The position numbers and the translations under genes are program-made. Of a stretch of DNA of 64,000 nt, positions 1 through 13,070 are shown piece after piece. Under the pieces are notes generated by a model. That model was not told the origin of the DNA. It searched no databases and was given only the letters and a program-made list of their open reading frames with translations. This DNA comes from Acanthochromis polyacanthus (lineage: Eukaryota > Chordata > Actinopteri > Pomacentridae). The stretch lies in NCBI RefSeq assembly GCF_021347895.1, contig NC_067115.1, positions 13,339,876 through 13,403,875 of the forward strand. Direction: 5' to 3'. How positions within the stretch are numbered: the first letter of the stretch is position 1; the number at the start of each line of letters is the position of its first letter.

Positions 1-760
1 TGGTTCTCACATACTCGTGAAACCTCATCATCGAGACTGCATCGGACCAGACTAGTGTGCACATATATGAATCAGTAGATACATATCTGTGGCTGCAGCT
101 CCCAGTAAACAGAGGATTTTATTGGAGGAAGACTATGCAGACATTTTTATTGATGTCCAGTATATTTTATAGTCATAAACATATTTGATAGATATATTCG
201 AAATGGATTTCTGTTTCCTCATAATAACTGAGTTAATGCCATTAAATGTTCATCAGTGATTCATCTTTAGTGTGAAACTTTTACTTTGCAGCTGTATTTT
301 TTTTTAAAAATGTCGGTCATTTTAAGGTAAAACATTAAAGGATGGTTTTCTTTGGTAAATGAATTTAAGGTTTAATTGACTGAAATCTTTTAGTCAATGT
401 TGTGTTTCTTTCAATTTGAAATATTTGGATTTAATTAATACAGCTCTGTCAGTTACATTTTATATTATTAAGAATTCTTATTCGGTTTAACACTAGATGA
501 CGGATCAGTTCATTGAGTATTTCAGAGCCATTTTTTTCTTTTCAATTATCTGTATTTACAGTGATATTATTAAAATATAACTGCAATGAAACAGCAGCAA
601 CATAAGAAATGAATACATATACAAAGGAAGTGCAGCTATTTTAATATTTTAAAAAATGATCTATCAGAACAAGTGCAGCTAAAGTTACGTTAGTGAAACT
701 ATGGATAAGCAACGTTTCCTTTTACTTCCAGAAAAATAAAAGCCTCATATTTGCTATTTA
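1..760. other. AT-rich unique sequence, no gene seen
   Basis: AT-rich DNA with many short A/T runs. No coding exon, known repeat or structured RNA is visible. Confidence 0.5.
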
Positions 761-1074
761 GTTCAAATCCCGGCTTTCCCGGGATCTTTCTGCATGGAGT
801 TTGCATGTTCTCCCTGTGCATGCGTGGGTTTTCTCTGGGCGCTCCGGCTTCCTCCCACAGTCTAAAAATATGCTGAGGTTAATTGATGACTCTAAGTTGT
901 CCGTAGGTGTGAATGTGAGTGTGATTGTTTGTCTGTATATGTAGCCTTGCGACAGACAGGGGACCTGTCCAGGGTGTCCCCTGCCTTCGCCCAAGTCAGC
1001 TGGGATAGGCTCCAGCACCCCCCGCGACCCTAGTGAGGATAAAGCGGTGTATAGAGGATGGATGGATGGATGGA
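761..1074 (+). mobile_element. tRNA-derived SINE-like element, family 1, 5'-truncated (copy a)
   Basis: The copy starts at a B-box-like GTTCAAATCCC and lacks the A-box part of the tRNA-like head. It then carries the family body (GGAGTTTGCATGTTCTCCC, GGCTTCCTCCCACAGTC, GGGTGTCCCCTGCCTTCGCC) and ends in a GGAT/ATGG tandem tail at 1054-1074. At least seven other copies or partial copies lie in this window. The A/B-box head and short-tandem tail suggest Pol III transcription and mobilisation by an RTE-like LINE; that partner is an inference. No clear target-site duplication was found. Confidence 0.85.
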
Positions 1075-2289
1075 CCTTGCATATCTTTGTAGAATTTAAT
1101 GGAAATCCATTCAATAGTTGATGAAACATTTAACTCATAAATATCAACATCCTGGTGCTGCTTGGTCATGATGGTCATGAGAGACCATAACTGAACAAAA
1201 CATTCGTGCAATCCAGCCTCCAGCTGTTGACAAATTTCTGTTGGGACCAAAATGGCAGACCGACCAACCAGTCCATATAGAGCTTGGCAGAAAAGCTTTG
1301 AGAACCGCTACATAACTTCAGCTTCAGCCAGAGTTTGTTCTCAAAGCTTACAAATGCATTAAATAGACATTTAATTCCCCTTAAAAGACTTTCTACATGC
1401 AGTAGCTCCAGTTTCATAGATTACTCAAACCCTGCCGCTGATCTGAACAAGCAGTGAGATTGTCAAGTCTTGTCATGGATGCTCTCTTGCATTCCTGAAT
1501 GCCAGCAGGACCTGATGTTGCTTGAGATCAAATAACTGGGATGCTGCAGTCAGCGAGCTCTCTCAGATGAAAACACATCAAGAGAGAATTTGCTTTCTTG
1601 CTGAGTTACAGTAGCTCCTTAAAGCCAAGCAGAATGCCAACGTCCAGCTATTAGGAAGAGTGGGAGGAAGAAAGAGAAGCAGGGCAGATAAACATCACTT
1701 ACTAAATACCAAATTACTGCAGGCCAGCAGAATTTAGGGGGAAACATTGCAATCGTATATCAGGGTGACAGCTGAATTTCTCCCTTTTGAAACAAGCATG
1801 GTTGCCCATAATGAATCTCAAATGCCAATGCCTACTGGCGATATACTGTAGCTTTCATTCCTTCACTCCTTCTTCCCTCCTGCCTTTTTTGTTTCTTTAG
1901 CCACTCTTGTTCATATCCTTGACAAGCTTTTCTCCACTCTCAGTTTCTATCTTTCTCTCACTTTAATTCTTGTTTAATTCAACCTATCATAAGCCTAACG
2001 TCAGATATCTTGCATGACAGCAAGCAGAAGAACTCTGGATGCATTCACCCAGCCTGTTTCTGTCTCCCTAGCACTCTTCAAATTATTTTCTTTCACCTTC
2101 CTTGTTGATAGTTTGGACTGAATTTCTATGTTTGGCTAGTCCCATATGTGCAAAAAGCTTATTTTTCTACTTGTCAAATATTTCCGTCCGTCTACAAATA
2201 TGGAATGGATGTACAGTTCGTGAAGTGAGCCAGAGGGTGAATATACAGATAAGTGACAGAATAAAGGAAAAACCTGAATGTTTGACCCT
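1075..2289. other. Unique sequence, no gene seen
   Basis: Mixed-composition sequence. Short open frames on both strands show no recognisable domain and no splice-flanked conserved segment. Confidence 0.45.
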
Positions 2290-2545
2290 ACAGTGAGGGG
2301 ATCTGGTGGTTCTGTTATACTGTAGAGGGAATTTTGTTCCCATGGTTTGGTTTCAGCTTGTTCTCTTAGAGGAAAGGACCAATGTAAATCAATACAGAGT
2401 TGCTCTGAGTGGTGACCTTTATCCTGTGATGAATCATTTCTATCAGCATGGTAGTGGTATAGGAAAACACTGGAATGCTAAAAGGTTTGATGAGTGTAAA
2501 ATTTATGGGAATCAGATGTCACAGCCTTCACAATCACCACTTTAA
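2290..2545 (+). pseudogene. Decayed Tc1-like transposase fragment (family B)
   Basis: The plus-strand reading contains SGDLYPVMNHFYQHGSG and ends PSQSPL. This matches the central part of a Tc1-like DD34E transposase family (pattern SGHLYPVMKHFYPDGSG ... PSQSPDLNP). The motif that should carry the second catalytic Asp (Gln-Asp-Asp-Asn in relatives) reads Lys-His-Trp-Asn here, so the site is lost. The frame stops right after PSQSPL. No terminal repeats are visible, so this is an old internal remnant. The fragment at 17430-17600 appears to be from the same family and covers the following segment. The family assignment is from recall of teleost Tc1 sequences. Confidence 0.65.
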
Positions 2546-3189
2546 GTTTTTTTTCTTTAATTTGTCTGTCAATGGCACAGCATGAATATTGCATGTTATA
2601 CAAATACATATTTCCTCTGTATCTTTAGTGGACATTTTGAAACTATGCCACAATAATTTTGGTGAGACTTATGCTCATCAGTCAACCAGGATTGTATGAG
2701 AACTTTTTTTTTTAATTTGAAGGCATTGCATGACATTGGCTTGCATATTAAAAAACATGGAATTGGCCCTGAAATCAATAAAGCTTTCAAGAAAATTTGA
2801 GTTTGTTCTAATGTTTTTCATGATAGACATAATGTACCAAGGCAGTTATCTTTACCACATCCTCTTTACTTTAGTTCTGTTTGAATAAAATGTCATTTTT
2901 GTTCTGGTATGTGTTTGCATTGTTGTGATTATCCTCACAGTAATCTAAATTCCTTTCTGTAAAATGAAGATAGTCTGTAAAACCACACACACACACACAA
3001 GTAACCTTTTGCAGTTTGGAGAATTATTACTCTTTTTACTAACATCTTAATGTGGCATTAAGTGGACCAAGTTCCTCTTGTCCTTTCCCTGGACTTCATT
3101 TTCAGGCTACACTCTAAATTTGGTAAAGTCAAACCACAATTAATCCAACAGTATGGTTTAAGTGTCCCAAAAGTTGCAGGTGCATGATG
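2546..3189. other. AT-rich spacer with short (CA)n
   Basis: AT-rich sequence with a (CA)8 tract at about 2983-2998. No gene or further element recognised. Confidence 0.5.
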
Positions 3190-3191
3190 TA

Positions 3192-4547
<1,356 letters not shown>

Positions 4548-4613
4548 TCAATTAAATGACACACCTGAGTTAATCATGTCACTCTGGTCAAATAGTTTTC
4601 AATCTTTTATAGA

Positions 4614-4827
4614 GGTACCATCATTTTTGTCCAGGCCTGTTTCATTAGTTTGTTTTTTTAAAATAATTATGTTAATCAACAATTCAAAAGTAATGGCTGT
4701 TTTTGATTATTTAATTTTCAATAAATTTTTATTTATTGTTACTTTTGTGAGTTTCAAGTGATTTCAGTGAGAATTGTGGGTTTTTCCTTCTTTAACTGAG
4801 GGGTACCAACAATTTTGTCCACGTGTG
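4614..4827. repeat. Right TIR of Tc1 copy 1 (IR/DR type)
   Basis: Reverse-complement partner of 3192-3404. Inner motif at 4614-4635, outer motif at 4801-4822, ending GTGTG before the flanking TA. Confidence 0.93.
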
Positions 4828-5209
4828 TAGCAGATGCAGTTCTGGCTATAAGTTGCACAATTACACATGCTCTATGTGTTCTTCAGACTCAAAGGCCAGG
4901 TGTCCATACTAATTTCAGAAGGTGTACATCACTTGGGAAAGAATTGTGTGGGACATTTAGCCCAAATTGTGAGATTTTGAAAATAATTTGACATGACACT
5001 TCTAAATGTTTTTTAGGCTGCTGTGTGCTTTCCATACGAGAAGTCAAGAGTTGACAGTACCAGTGAAGAAGCTAATCGAGGTAGTATTAAAAAAACAGAA
5101 AAAGACATCGAACAGCAAAAACAATAGTTCAGTTTCATTTAAAAAATGTAGGAAGTCCCAGGAAAAGTAGAAAATTGCAAAAATCTTAGTCGACTTTACA
5201 GGAGATCCT

Positions 5210-5799
5210 TTGCATGGTGAACAAATGCCCACAGAGTAAGTCAAGAATGCTCTCTAGGATGCAGGCGAACATGTTTTCATGTCAGTGATCAAAATTTTGA
5301 ACTTTCATTTCAAGAACGTCAGAGTATCAACCTGCTGGTTGGCCTCAGAAACAGAAAGGCCAGGCTGCAATTCCCTAAAAAACATTCAAAAAGTAGCTGC
5401 TTTTCAAGAGGATTTTAGAGTGGAGAGGTGGAATATCTTCAACCGGCCAAGTCAGCCACCAGATCTCAACCCAGCTGAGCTGCATTCCTCTGGCTAAAAA
5501 AACAGAATAAAAGCAGAGAGATTCAACAACAGACAGCAGCTGAAGGTGGCTGCAGTGAAGGTCTGAGAAAGTTCCACCAGAGAAGATACAAAGCATCTGG
5601 TGATGGGGTCACCGTGTAAAGGGTTTTCGATAAAATATCAAACATGATGATTTTGTTTGACTCCATTTGCAATTGTCCAATAATTTGAATAACCTGATTA
5701 AATTAAAACTCATAATTTCCACCTTTAAATGCAATTTATCTGATAAGGAATTTGCTGAAGCACAGAAAAAAAAAAGAAAAAAAATGTCTGGACTGTAGG
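5210..5799 (+). pseudogene. Decayed Tc1-like element, second family (family C)
   Basis: The plus strand reads WNIFNRPSQPPDLNPAEL around 5429-5482, the region holding the third catalytic residue of Tc1 transposases (PSQPPDLNPxE). It then runs into a TAA stop. The downstream CAACAGACAGCAGCTGAAG and GCATCTGGTGATGGGGTCAC and a terminal TGTCTGGACTGTAG at about 5783-5797 match the 3' part of a common teleost Tc1 family as I recall it. Upstream, GGTGAACAAATGCCC and AGGATGCAGGCGAACATG belong to the 5' part of the same gene, so the middle of the transposase is deleted. Related material may extend left to about 5040. Not functional. Confidence 0.6.
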
Positions 5800-6650
5800 T
5801 GTTCGCCAAATGAGAATTTTTTATTTTTATTTTTTTGAAGAAGATAGAGAACAATAGTTAGATAAATGGGGAAGGGAAAGGAGCATATTAGTTTGAAAGA
5901 GGTAAGCATTTGCATTTTAAGGGAACTTGCTTCACCAGCGAGGGACTGTACAGGAGAAGACAGAAGGGCTAGTTTTCGTTCATTTGCAGAGCGTGGTGAA
6001 CGAGAAGACTCATAAATCAGAATGAGGGCTCTGTGCTGGGTGGCTGCCGTGCAAGTATACATGGAAAGGAAACCATTAAAGATTTGAATTTAGCTCTGGC
6101 TTCTTGGTGTTGGTGCAGATTATATCTAAAATCTTCATCTTGTTCCTTTTTCAATTTTAAATGTACTAAATGTGTGGCATATGGACACAAATCTGTCAAA
6201 ATACTGTAATTAATCAGGCAGGCCTTAATGGTAGAAGTGACAAATCAGGAAGTAATCATGTAAGTTAATTTGGGTTGTTTTGGAAGGCAGAGACACGGCA
6301 AATATGTGTTTATTAATTACAGAGCTTTGCTGTCTGGGATTTTTTTCACGTTGAATAAGTGTTTATGTTCACATAAGGACTGGATTTTTATCACTATAGA
6401 AAGAGCGTGAAGTTAAAATGTTGCTTTCTTTCCCTCTACAACATCAGCTAACTGTTTTCACAACGATAACACCATCGGTGATATGACGCTTCCAACAATC
6501 ACTGTCTGCTTCTATGAAAAAATTACGTCTGCAGCCTCAATCTGCCACCACACTCGCTCACTTCTCTGTGATAATCTAAGAGGTGTGCTGTGTCGAATGA
6601 CTTCACTTCCATTTGGCCATTATACATACAAAGATATTTTCAGACATTCT
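5800..6650. other. Unique sequence, no gene seen
   Basis: AT-rich sequence with A-runs near 5765-5785. No repeat family or exon recognised. Confidence 0.4.
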
Positions 6651-6858
6651 TGCAGCTCAGCTGAAGCTCTTTGTAATCAAACGCCGGAGCCCGAGGCGGA
6701 AGTGAATCAAAACAGCTCAAGTTCTCGATGATTTCAGCCCTCATTGAGAGCAGATATTGATAGGCAATGATGTGTGTGTCAATTTGACCAGAGCTCTGTC
6801 TCCCCATGGCCAGACCGAGAGGCACCCACAGTGAGGGGAGGAAGGGGAGGAAAGAGGT

Positions 6859-6888
6859 GGGGGGTGGGGGGTGGGGGTGGGGGGGGGG
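6859..6888 (+). other. G-quadruplex-forming tract
   Basis: Four consecutive G runs of 6, 6, 5 and 10 separated by single T residues. This fits the canonical four-run G4 pattern with one-base loops. The context is purine-rich (6830-7050). No neighbouring promoter or exon is evident. Confidence 0.85.
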
Positions 6889-7139
6889 CTTTGAATGAGA
6901 CGTGGAAGACAGGGGTTGGAGATGGATCAGGATGCAGAGAGAAATGCAGCAGCGGTGAAATGAATGAGCACGTAGATAAGAGGAAAATAAAACTGTGCGC
7001 GACGCCGAGGGAAGAGAGAGGAGAGAGAGAAGAGAAGGTGCTTGAATAACTGAATGGGCGAGGCTGGGAGAGTTGGGGTGGGGTGAAGGTGGGGGTGTAG
7101 CTGGGATGAGATGAGTCTGTCTGGGCTAGAAGAGATGGA

Positions 7140-7400
7140 TTAGTGTGTCTCCTGCTACCTGTGCGGGGGTCAGTGTTAAACTGCCAGGGCCAGATAAGAG
7201 CTTGGCAATAGCTTGAGTGTGGGCAAGCATCGACTGGTTACCTCATTGATTTAGCTGAGAGAGAGCGCAGAGCGATGAGCAGAGTTCAGGCCTGTACAGC
7301 TGTTCATCAATGTGTCAGGGCCCGCGGCGCCCACCGAGGCGCGTCTCTATGACCATATCACCTGAGCTAATATACCGCTGCTCACTTGGGCAGACTCTGA
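7140..7400. other. Candidate conserved noncoding element
   Basis: GC-richer unique island including GGGCCCGCGGCGCCCACCG around 7319, ACCTCATTGATTTAGCTGAG and TATCACCTGAGCTAATATAC. It has no long frame and no repeat signature. Composition and isolation resemble teleost conserved noncoding elements; conservation itself cannot be seen here. Confidence 0.3.
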
Positions 7401-7939
7401 AGATACACCGTGACCCAGACTGTGATCTCACTTTGGTTCGCTTCTTGGAATGCACGCAAAAAGTGTGATCCTGGTGACCATTTACATTGGTTAGATACTA
7501 AACATACACTTAACATATTTTTGGGCATGTCTTTATGCAGCAGCTCAAATAAACACACACTTCAGTGGTTTGTCCTAAAAAAAAATAAAAATCAAACCAC
7601 TGAGAGTATCAGAGTGAATTTGTGCAGAGATCCAAATCCAAAAACATCTAAAGTGTTGACTCATTAATCACCCAAAGACAGCTATAATGAAAATATAAAA
7701 TCTGTAGTCAAATATGCAAGTCAAAATAGACTCAATACATGACTTTACTGGATTAAAATATCAATGTCACTGGTTCAGTAACTATCTTGAATGAAAAACA
7801 CTCTGAGTTGCCCTACGTTTTTATAATTTGACTGCTTATCCTTAAATTAACTCTCAGTTTGATGATTTAACTGCTACAAAGCCATCTCTGTATATCAAAA
7901 TTACAAAAGTCATTGTTTTTCTTGTGGTACTCGTGACAA
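7401..7939. other. AT-rich spacer, no gene seen
   Basis: AT-rich unique sequence. No recognisable element. Confidence 0.4.
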
Positions 7940-8160
7940 TAGCAAAAAGACACGTACTTTGTGTTTATTTGCACTGGTTTTGAACTACTACAGTGTAATA
8001 CTCAGTATTGTTACATTAATATCAGGCAATATTGGAAAAGGGAGGCTTGTTGTATCATCTTTTAACTTATTGTTTCAGTGTGATATCACATTTTTACAGT
8101 TTTTCCACATTCAGCCTTGTTTTTCTTGTTTTTTGAGGAACAGATCTGATATACTCACTG
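7940..8160 (+). repeat. Diverged 220-bp repeat, copy A
   Basis: Aligns by eye along its length to 11909-12127 in the same orientation. Shared landmarks are TAGCAAAAAGA at the start, TTTATTTRCACTGGTTTT, GGATGCCTGTTGT/GGAGGCTTGTTGT, TTTTTACAGTTT/TTTTCACAGTTTC and GATATACTCRCTG at the end. It has neither terminal repeats nor coding potential that I recognise. It may be an old dispersed repeat or a local duplication. Confidence 0.75.
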
Positions 8161-10599
8161 ATTTCCTGCCTTCAAATGGCTTTGATGCAATTCTACACCG
8201 GTGCTTCCCCTACAATATGCAGATCTATATAAAGCCCCTCCTTCTCTGTCCATCCATTGCTGCAGCTCAACACACCAGCTTACCTTCAACTCTGCTCAAA
8301 CACTAATATTGGAATAATTCATATCGTACATGTTTCAACTGAAAACTGATTCTGAAGAAGGACAATGACACAGAAAGCCCTGTTGCAAGCTGACAGGATT
8401 AGCTCGTTTCCTTTCTTCCATATGAAACTCTTGGAGTCTGAATCAGTGTTTTTGAGAGTGTCATCAATACACTGTTGTTTCAAATTATAAATGCTCAGCC
8501 TTGTCGTCAGCTGCTTATTTCACTCATGGTATGTCTTTTGTCATATAGAAAAACTCCATATGGACATATTAACACTGCAACGATGCTGATTTTCACTGGA
8601 ACTGGGCATTAAACCTGAGACTATTGCCGAAACAAATTCACTTCAAAAACATCCCCACATGCAGTCAGAAATAGCTCCACTACAGTGACAGTAATACTTT
8701 GGACTCTATGAATAAGGAACACTTGGAAAAATTTTGGAACATAATAAGTCTTCCTATCTTTATCATCAACCTAGAGACAGATTTGGGAAAAACTCGAGCA
8801 AAATTCAAGTTTTTGCTTCTACCTGATAAAAACAGTCAGTTAGAGAATAAAAAAGAATAAAGAAAACATCCTTAAACCACATAGGCTCATTTGATTTCAC
8901 TGATTGCAGCTCTCTCGTCTTCCACTTCCTCTTTTTCCTGCCTTTGAAGAGGAACTCAATCTTGGTACACGATCACAAAGAACATTTTAATACCTAAAAT
9001 ACATTTTGAGGAGAGAGGATGGAGGAGTCTGCTGGAGGAGCTACGAGTGAAGATGCACGTTTATTCTTGTTGTATCCTTCATTAAATATTGTCCACATCT
9101 ATAGCATACAAGAGGTGTCACACACAGCTGGAATATAAAAAAAACATGATGGTAGCAGGACTGACAGCTGTGTGTATTTTATATATCACTCAATCATACG
9201 CCACTCTTCATTTGTTTACTAGTCTTTGGGTGCCAAGACTCATTTGATACTTGACACAACATGTGTATCAAATAAAAACTAGAAATGGATGACATCCATA
9301 CTTTCTTGCCACATTTTGTGACATTCTGATTTCAACTATGAGTGAATGTACTATAAGCTGTCATGTTCTGCTCATCTGACAGAAATCAGAAAACACAGTT
9401 CCGGATTGTAACAAAACAATGGACAAATGAAACACACATCATACTTAATTAACATCGATTTTGTTAGACAAGGAAAGTACTCAGCGATGTAGACACTGGA
9501 AAATGAGTTGAGGGACAAGTCAGTAAACAGTGATGCTCTTCTAAAAAAAATCTCTGCTGAAACTCTGATGCAACAGGAATGAAGCACAACAATGTTACAT
9601 CCATTTTAATCCTAGCAGAATACCGGGTGGCCTCAGCATTCAACATTCTGCAACCTTCGAAAGACGGCTGCAATTTAATAACAGATGTAGCCTAGTCCTA
9701 ATACAGAAACCTCCTGGATGAGAAGGAAGTAATGCTTTTACTATCTTGCTTATTCTGCACAAACAGTAACAAAATGATCATATATCATGTAAGTTGTATA
9801 TTGTGAGATTGTGTAACAGCTCAATTTCCAACTGAGGAAATTATTTTCTATCTAGACGTGGTTTTGCTGGATGTTGCTTCACTACCTGTTGTGTGTTTGT
9901 GCATAAGTTTTAGATACAATAACGCTTATCCAAAATTCAAGTTTTTTTTAGTCCTTTTTAAAAACTTACAAAATTTTTTCTCAAGGAATAGTTCAACATT
10001 TTGTAAATACCATCATTTGCTTTGTTGCTAAGAGTAAAGTGAGAGGATGGATATTGTATCTGTATACTAAATATTAAGCTACAGACAGGATGGGTTAAAC
10101 TTAGCTTAGTAGAAAGACTGGAAATAGAGAAAAGAAAATCACTCGGCTCTGCTGATTACTAAAAATCCATCACTTGTTCTAGAGGTTAACAGGCAACCAA
10201 CAGACTAAAGGCGCTTGTTTTGTTCAAGAAATAGTAACCAAAAGTCAAACCAGGTGCAGGTAGGAGGACTTTGTCACCGTTAGACGAAGCCAAGGCAGCA
10301 GTTAAGATGACATCAAACAATTTCTTTGCTGTAATAAAACTAAATACATGAATACGTCTTTTGATGCAGCATCATATTATAAACCTGCTGCTGCTGCTAA
10401 ACTGATTTCATTCCTTCCGTTTCTCACTATTTTTCTTGCATTATTAGGCTTCTGCGTGTCTCAAACATGCAAAAACTGTATTGTGCACAAATCAAATCCA
10501 AAAGAGACAAGAAAAATGTCTAATATCTCCAAGACACTAGCTCAAAATTGTGCATGCACAGACAGTAAACACCAAAACACAAGGCTGTGCTCACCAGGG
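8161..10599. other. AT-rich unique sequence, no gene seen
   Basis: Long AT-rich stretch with no exon, RNA gene or repeat family that I can name. Short open frames on both strands lack domains. Confidence 0.4.
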
Positions 10600-10915
10600 A
10601 GAAGCCTTTTATTTCTTATTGTTCCGGCCCCTCGTCCTGTTCTGACATTTGTTTTGAGGGTGGTGGTGTCGGTGCAGGGCGGGCGGTGGGAGGTGGATGC
10701 TGGGAGAGGAACGGCCCAGGGTAGGATGTCTATAATTACATATTGATTTCTCAGGGGCTGCTGTTCAGCTAGCGGTGGGAAAGTGCAGAATAAATCACTC
10801 GGCTTCTATGATAGCTTAGTATTTATTCTTTTTAATTCTGTTTATGGTGATCTTGATTCATGCCCTCCAACCCTGGTCACGCCCCGGTGCGGCTGTCCCC
10901 TTCAGATCATGGTAC
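10600..10915. other. Candidate conserved noncoding element
   Basis: GC-richer unique island (GCGGGCGGTGGGAGGTGG) running into TATAATTACATATTGATTTC and AGAATAAATCACTCGG. The mix of GC-rich core and homeodomain-like TAATTA sites is typical of developmental enhancers, but this is composition only. An open frame across it has no known domain. Confidence 0.3.
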
Positions 10916-10928
10916 ATGGCCATGAGTT

Positions 10929-11036
<108 letters not shown>

Positions 11037-11480
11037 TCTTGTTTTTATGTGCGAGTGTAAGCAGGTCTTGCAGGCTGGTGCTAACATCCTTGTAAAAATG
11101 AAGGCCCTTAGATTAAAAGACACTTTACAGTCACTGATCCTTATCCCAGGCTGGGAGTTCATGTTTAAAGCTTTACTCCTTTTTAGTTGACAGGGTGGCA
11201 GTGGTAATAATGTCTTCAAAAATACAACTGGAGGCTTGTTTTTAAGGATACAAGAGCAAACAAGAAGACAGACACACAAGTTAGATCTGAAATTGCTGGT
11301 CTGCAAAGGACAAGCATGTAAACAAAACTGCTTTCTGATTTTTCAGACAGCCATGATGAGATTTTTGCACAGATTGATTAAGAAGAACAGATAAAATTAT
11401 GCAAATTTTTGCCAATTATCTCAAAGAGTCCTGCACCATCGGTGGTGGGAGACAGTTTCACTGCAGCTATGTGGTGAAGA
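11037..11480. other. Unique sequence, no gene seen
   Basis: No exon or repeat family recognised. Confidence 0.4.
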
Positions 11481-11570
11481 AGAGATTATCTCTATTGATC
11501 CCTGAGGGGGAATTCAGTTAATACCACAGCAAAAATAATATAGATAAAATATAGTATGCAGTGCACACCA
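11481..11570 (-). mobile_element. LINE 3'-tail-like fragment
   Basis: Contains TCTATTGATCCCTGAGGGG followed by AATTCAGTTAATACCACAGC, the antisense form of a teleost LINE/SINE 3' end that normally reads CTTTATTGATCCC. Related fragments lie at 16700-16740, 17272-17335, 24336-24410 and 54205-54290. Very short and decayed. Confidence 0.5.
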
Positions 11571-11908
11571 TATTTACAGATTATATTAAAGATTAAAGAT
11601 ATGACAGCTTTGAAAAATTTCCAGCTAAAGTGACAGTTTTCTGATTCAATGGCTGATATTTTACAGTAAGCTGCAGCAGCACACAGGATGTGTTGTGCAA
11701 AGGTAATTATGTTGGAGGCTCGACTGTCTGTCTGAAGACGTCCGTGTTGTGAAGCGGATGAGGTGGAGGTGAACAAACGCACCTTTCGTTTGACTACACA
11801 TTTACTATTTTATTCTATTTCCTGCTTGGAACTCAAAGCCTATGGACCCTGGAACAAGCCTGTGTAGGAGGAGAAAGGTGAATCTGTGCCGAGACGTGCT
11901 TTACTTGA

Positions 11909-12127
11909 TAGCAAAAAGATATGCAATTTATATTTATTTACACTGGTTTTCAGTTACTACACTACACTACACAATATTTTTATATTTGCATTAGAAGATT
12001 TGTGAGGGGGATGCCTGTTGTGCCATTTTTTTAAATGACTGAGATTGACATCATGCCTTTTCACAGTTTCTGCACATCAAACTTTGCTTTTGCTGTTTTT
12101 TGTGAAATGGAGCCGATATACTCGCTG
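11909..12127 (+). repeat. Diverged 220-bp repeat, copy B
   Basis: Partner of 7940-8160 in the same orientation, about 4 kb apart; homology ends at the same relative points on both sides. It contains a small local ACTACACTACACTACAC expansion absent from copy A. Confidence 0.75.
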
Positions 12128-12372
12128 TATGTTCATCAACAGACACAAAAAGAAAAAAAATTGTGTTAAACTGGTGAGCACAGCTAGGGCATCAGTTTAA
12201 TAACTGGAACTTCTGGCAGGAAGGGGTGGAGATCAAAACAGAGCAAAAAGGACAGCGAATAGTAAAGTTTCTGGGGGGTTTTGTTGTTGCTGTGTTTGTT
12301 TTTTGTTTTTTGTTTTATTGCTGTTGAGAAGATTCATATATATATATATATAATACAATTCCAAATCAATCC

Positions 12373-13070
12373 TACACTGTAAGAACAGGGAGTTTTAAAC
12401 TTTTTTTTTTTAAACAGTTTACTATTAGCTGACAGATTTCCATGTTATAATGACTTAAAGATAATATATAGTAAAATTACAGAAAAAGGTATTTATTTAG
12501 ATGTTGACTGTAAAAAATAAAAGCCAAAACTGTAATGTCCACACCAAAAATTTGTAAAATTGGCAAATAGTAATTAATTCTTTAACAGCATTTGGTACAA
12601 TACTACTTTGTATTGTACTTAAATGAGCAAAAATATCATTTTAAAAATATGGTTATGCGAAAGAAAATTATGTAGATAAAGGACTGAAAAATGGCCACAG
12701 ATTTTTACAGATTACCTATTTTGGTAAATTACAGATAAAAAATTAGTAAAATCGCAGAAAAAATCATGTATTCACACAATGACTGTATAAAAAAAATACC
12801 AAAATTGTAAATACCATGTTTTTATTGAATTATTGACAATATATAGTAAAATTACAGAAAAAGTATTAATTCACGCAGAAAAAAGGCCAAAAGTGAAAAT
12901 AATGTCCTTGTCAAATATCATTTTTTTTGTTTTTGTTTTTTACAAATAGTAATTCATTTTTTACAACGTGTTACTTTTTTACTGTATTTAAATCAGCTAA
13001 AAGGATCTGATTATTATACTGATTTTACTGTGTCTTTAAGGATTTTTCTTCCTTTTTTTTTACAGTGTAA
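12373..13070. mobile_element. MITE-like nonautonomous element with internal repeats
   Basis: About 700 bp, bounded by TACACTGTAA (12373-12382) and its inverse TTACAGTGTA (13060-13069). The interior holds repeated units starting AGTAAAATTACAGAAAAAG (12470), AGTAAAATCGCAGAAAAAA (12745) and AGTAAAATTACAGAAAAAG (12845), each followed by variants of GACTGTAAAAAATAAAAGCC. There is no coding capacity. The superfamily is not clear to me and target duplications are not obvious. Confidence 0.5.
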
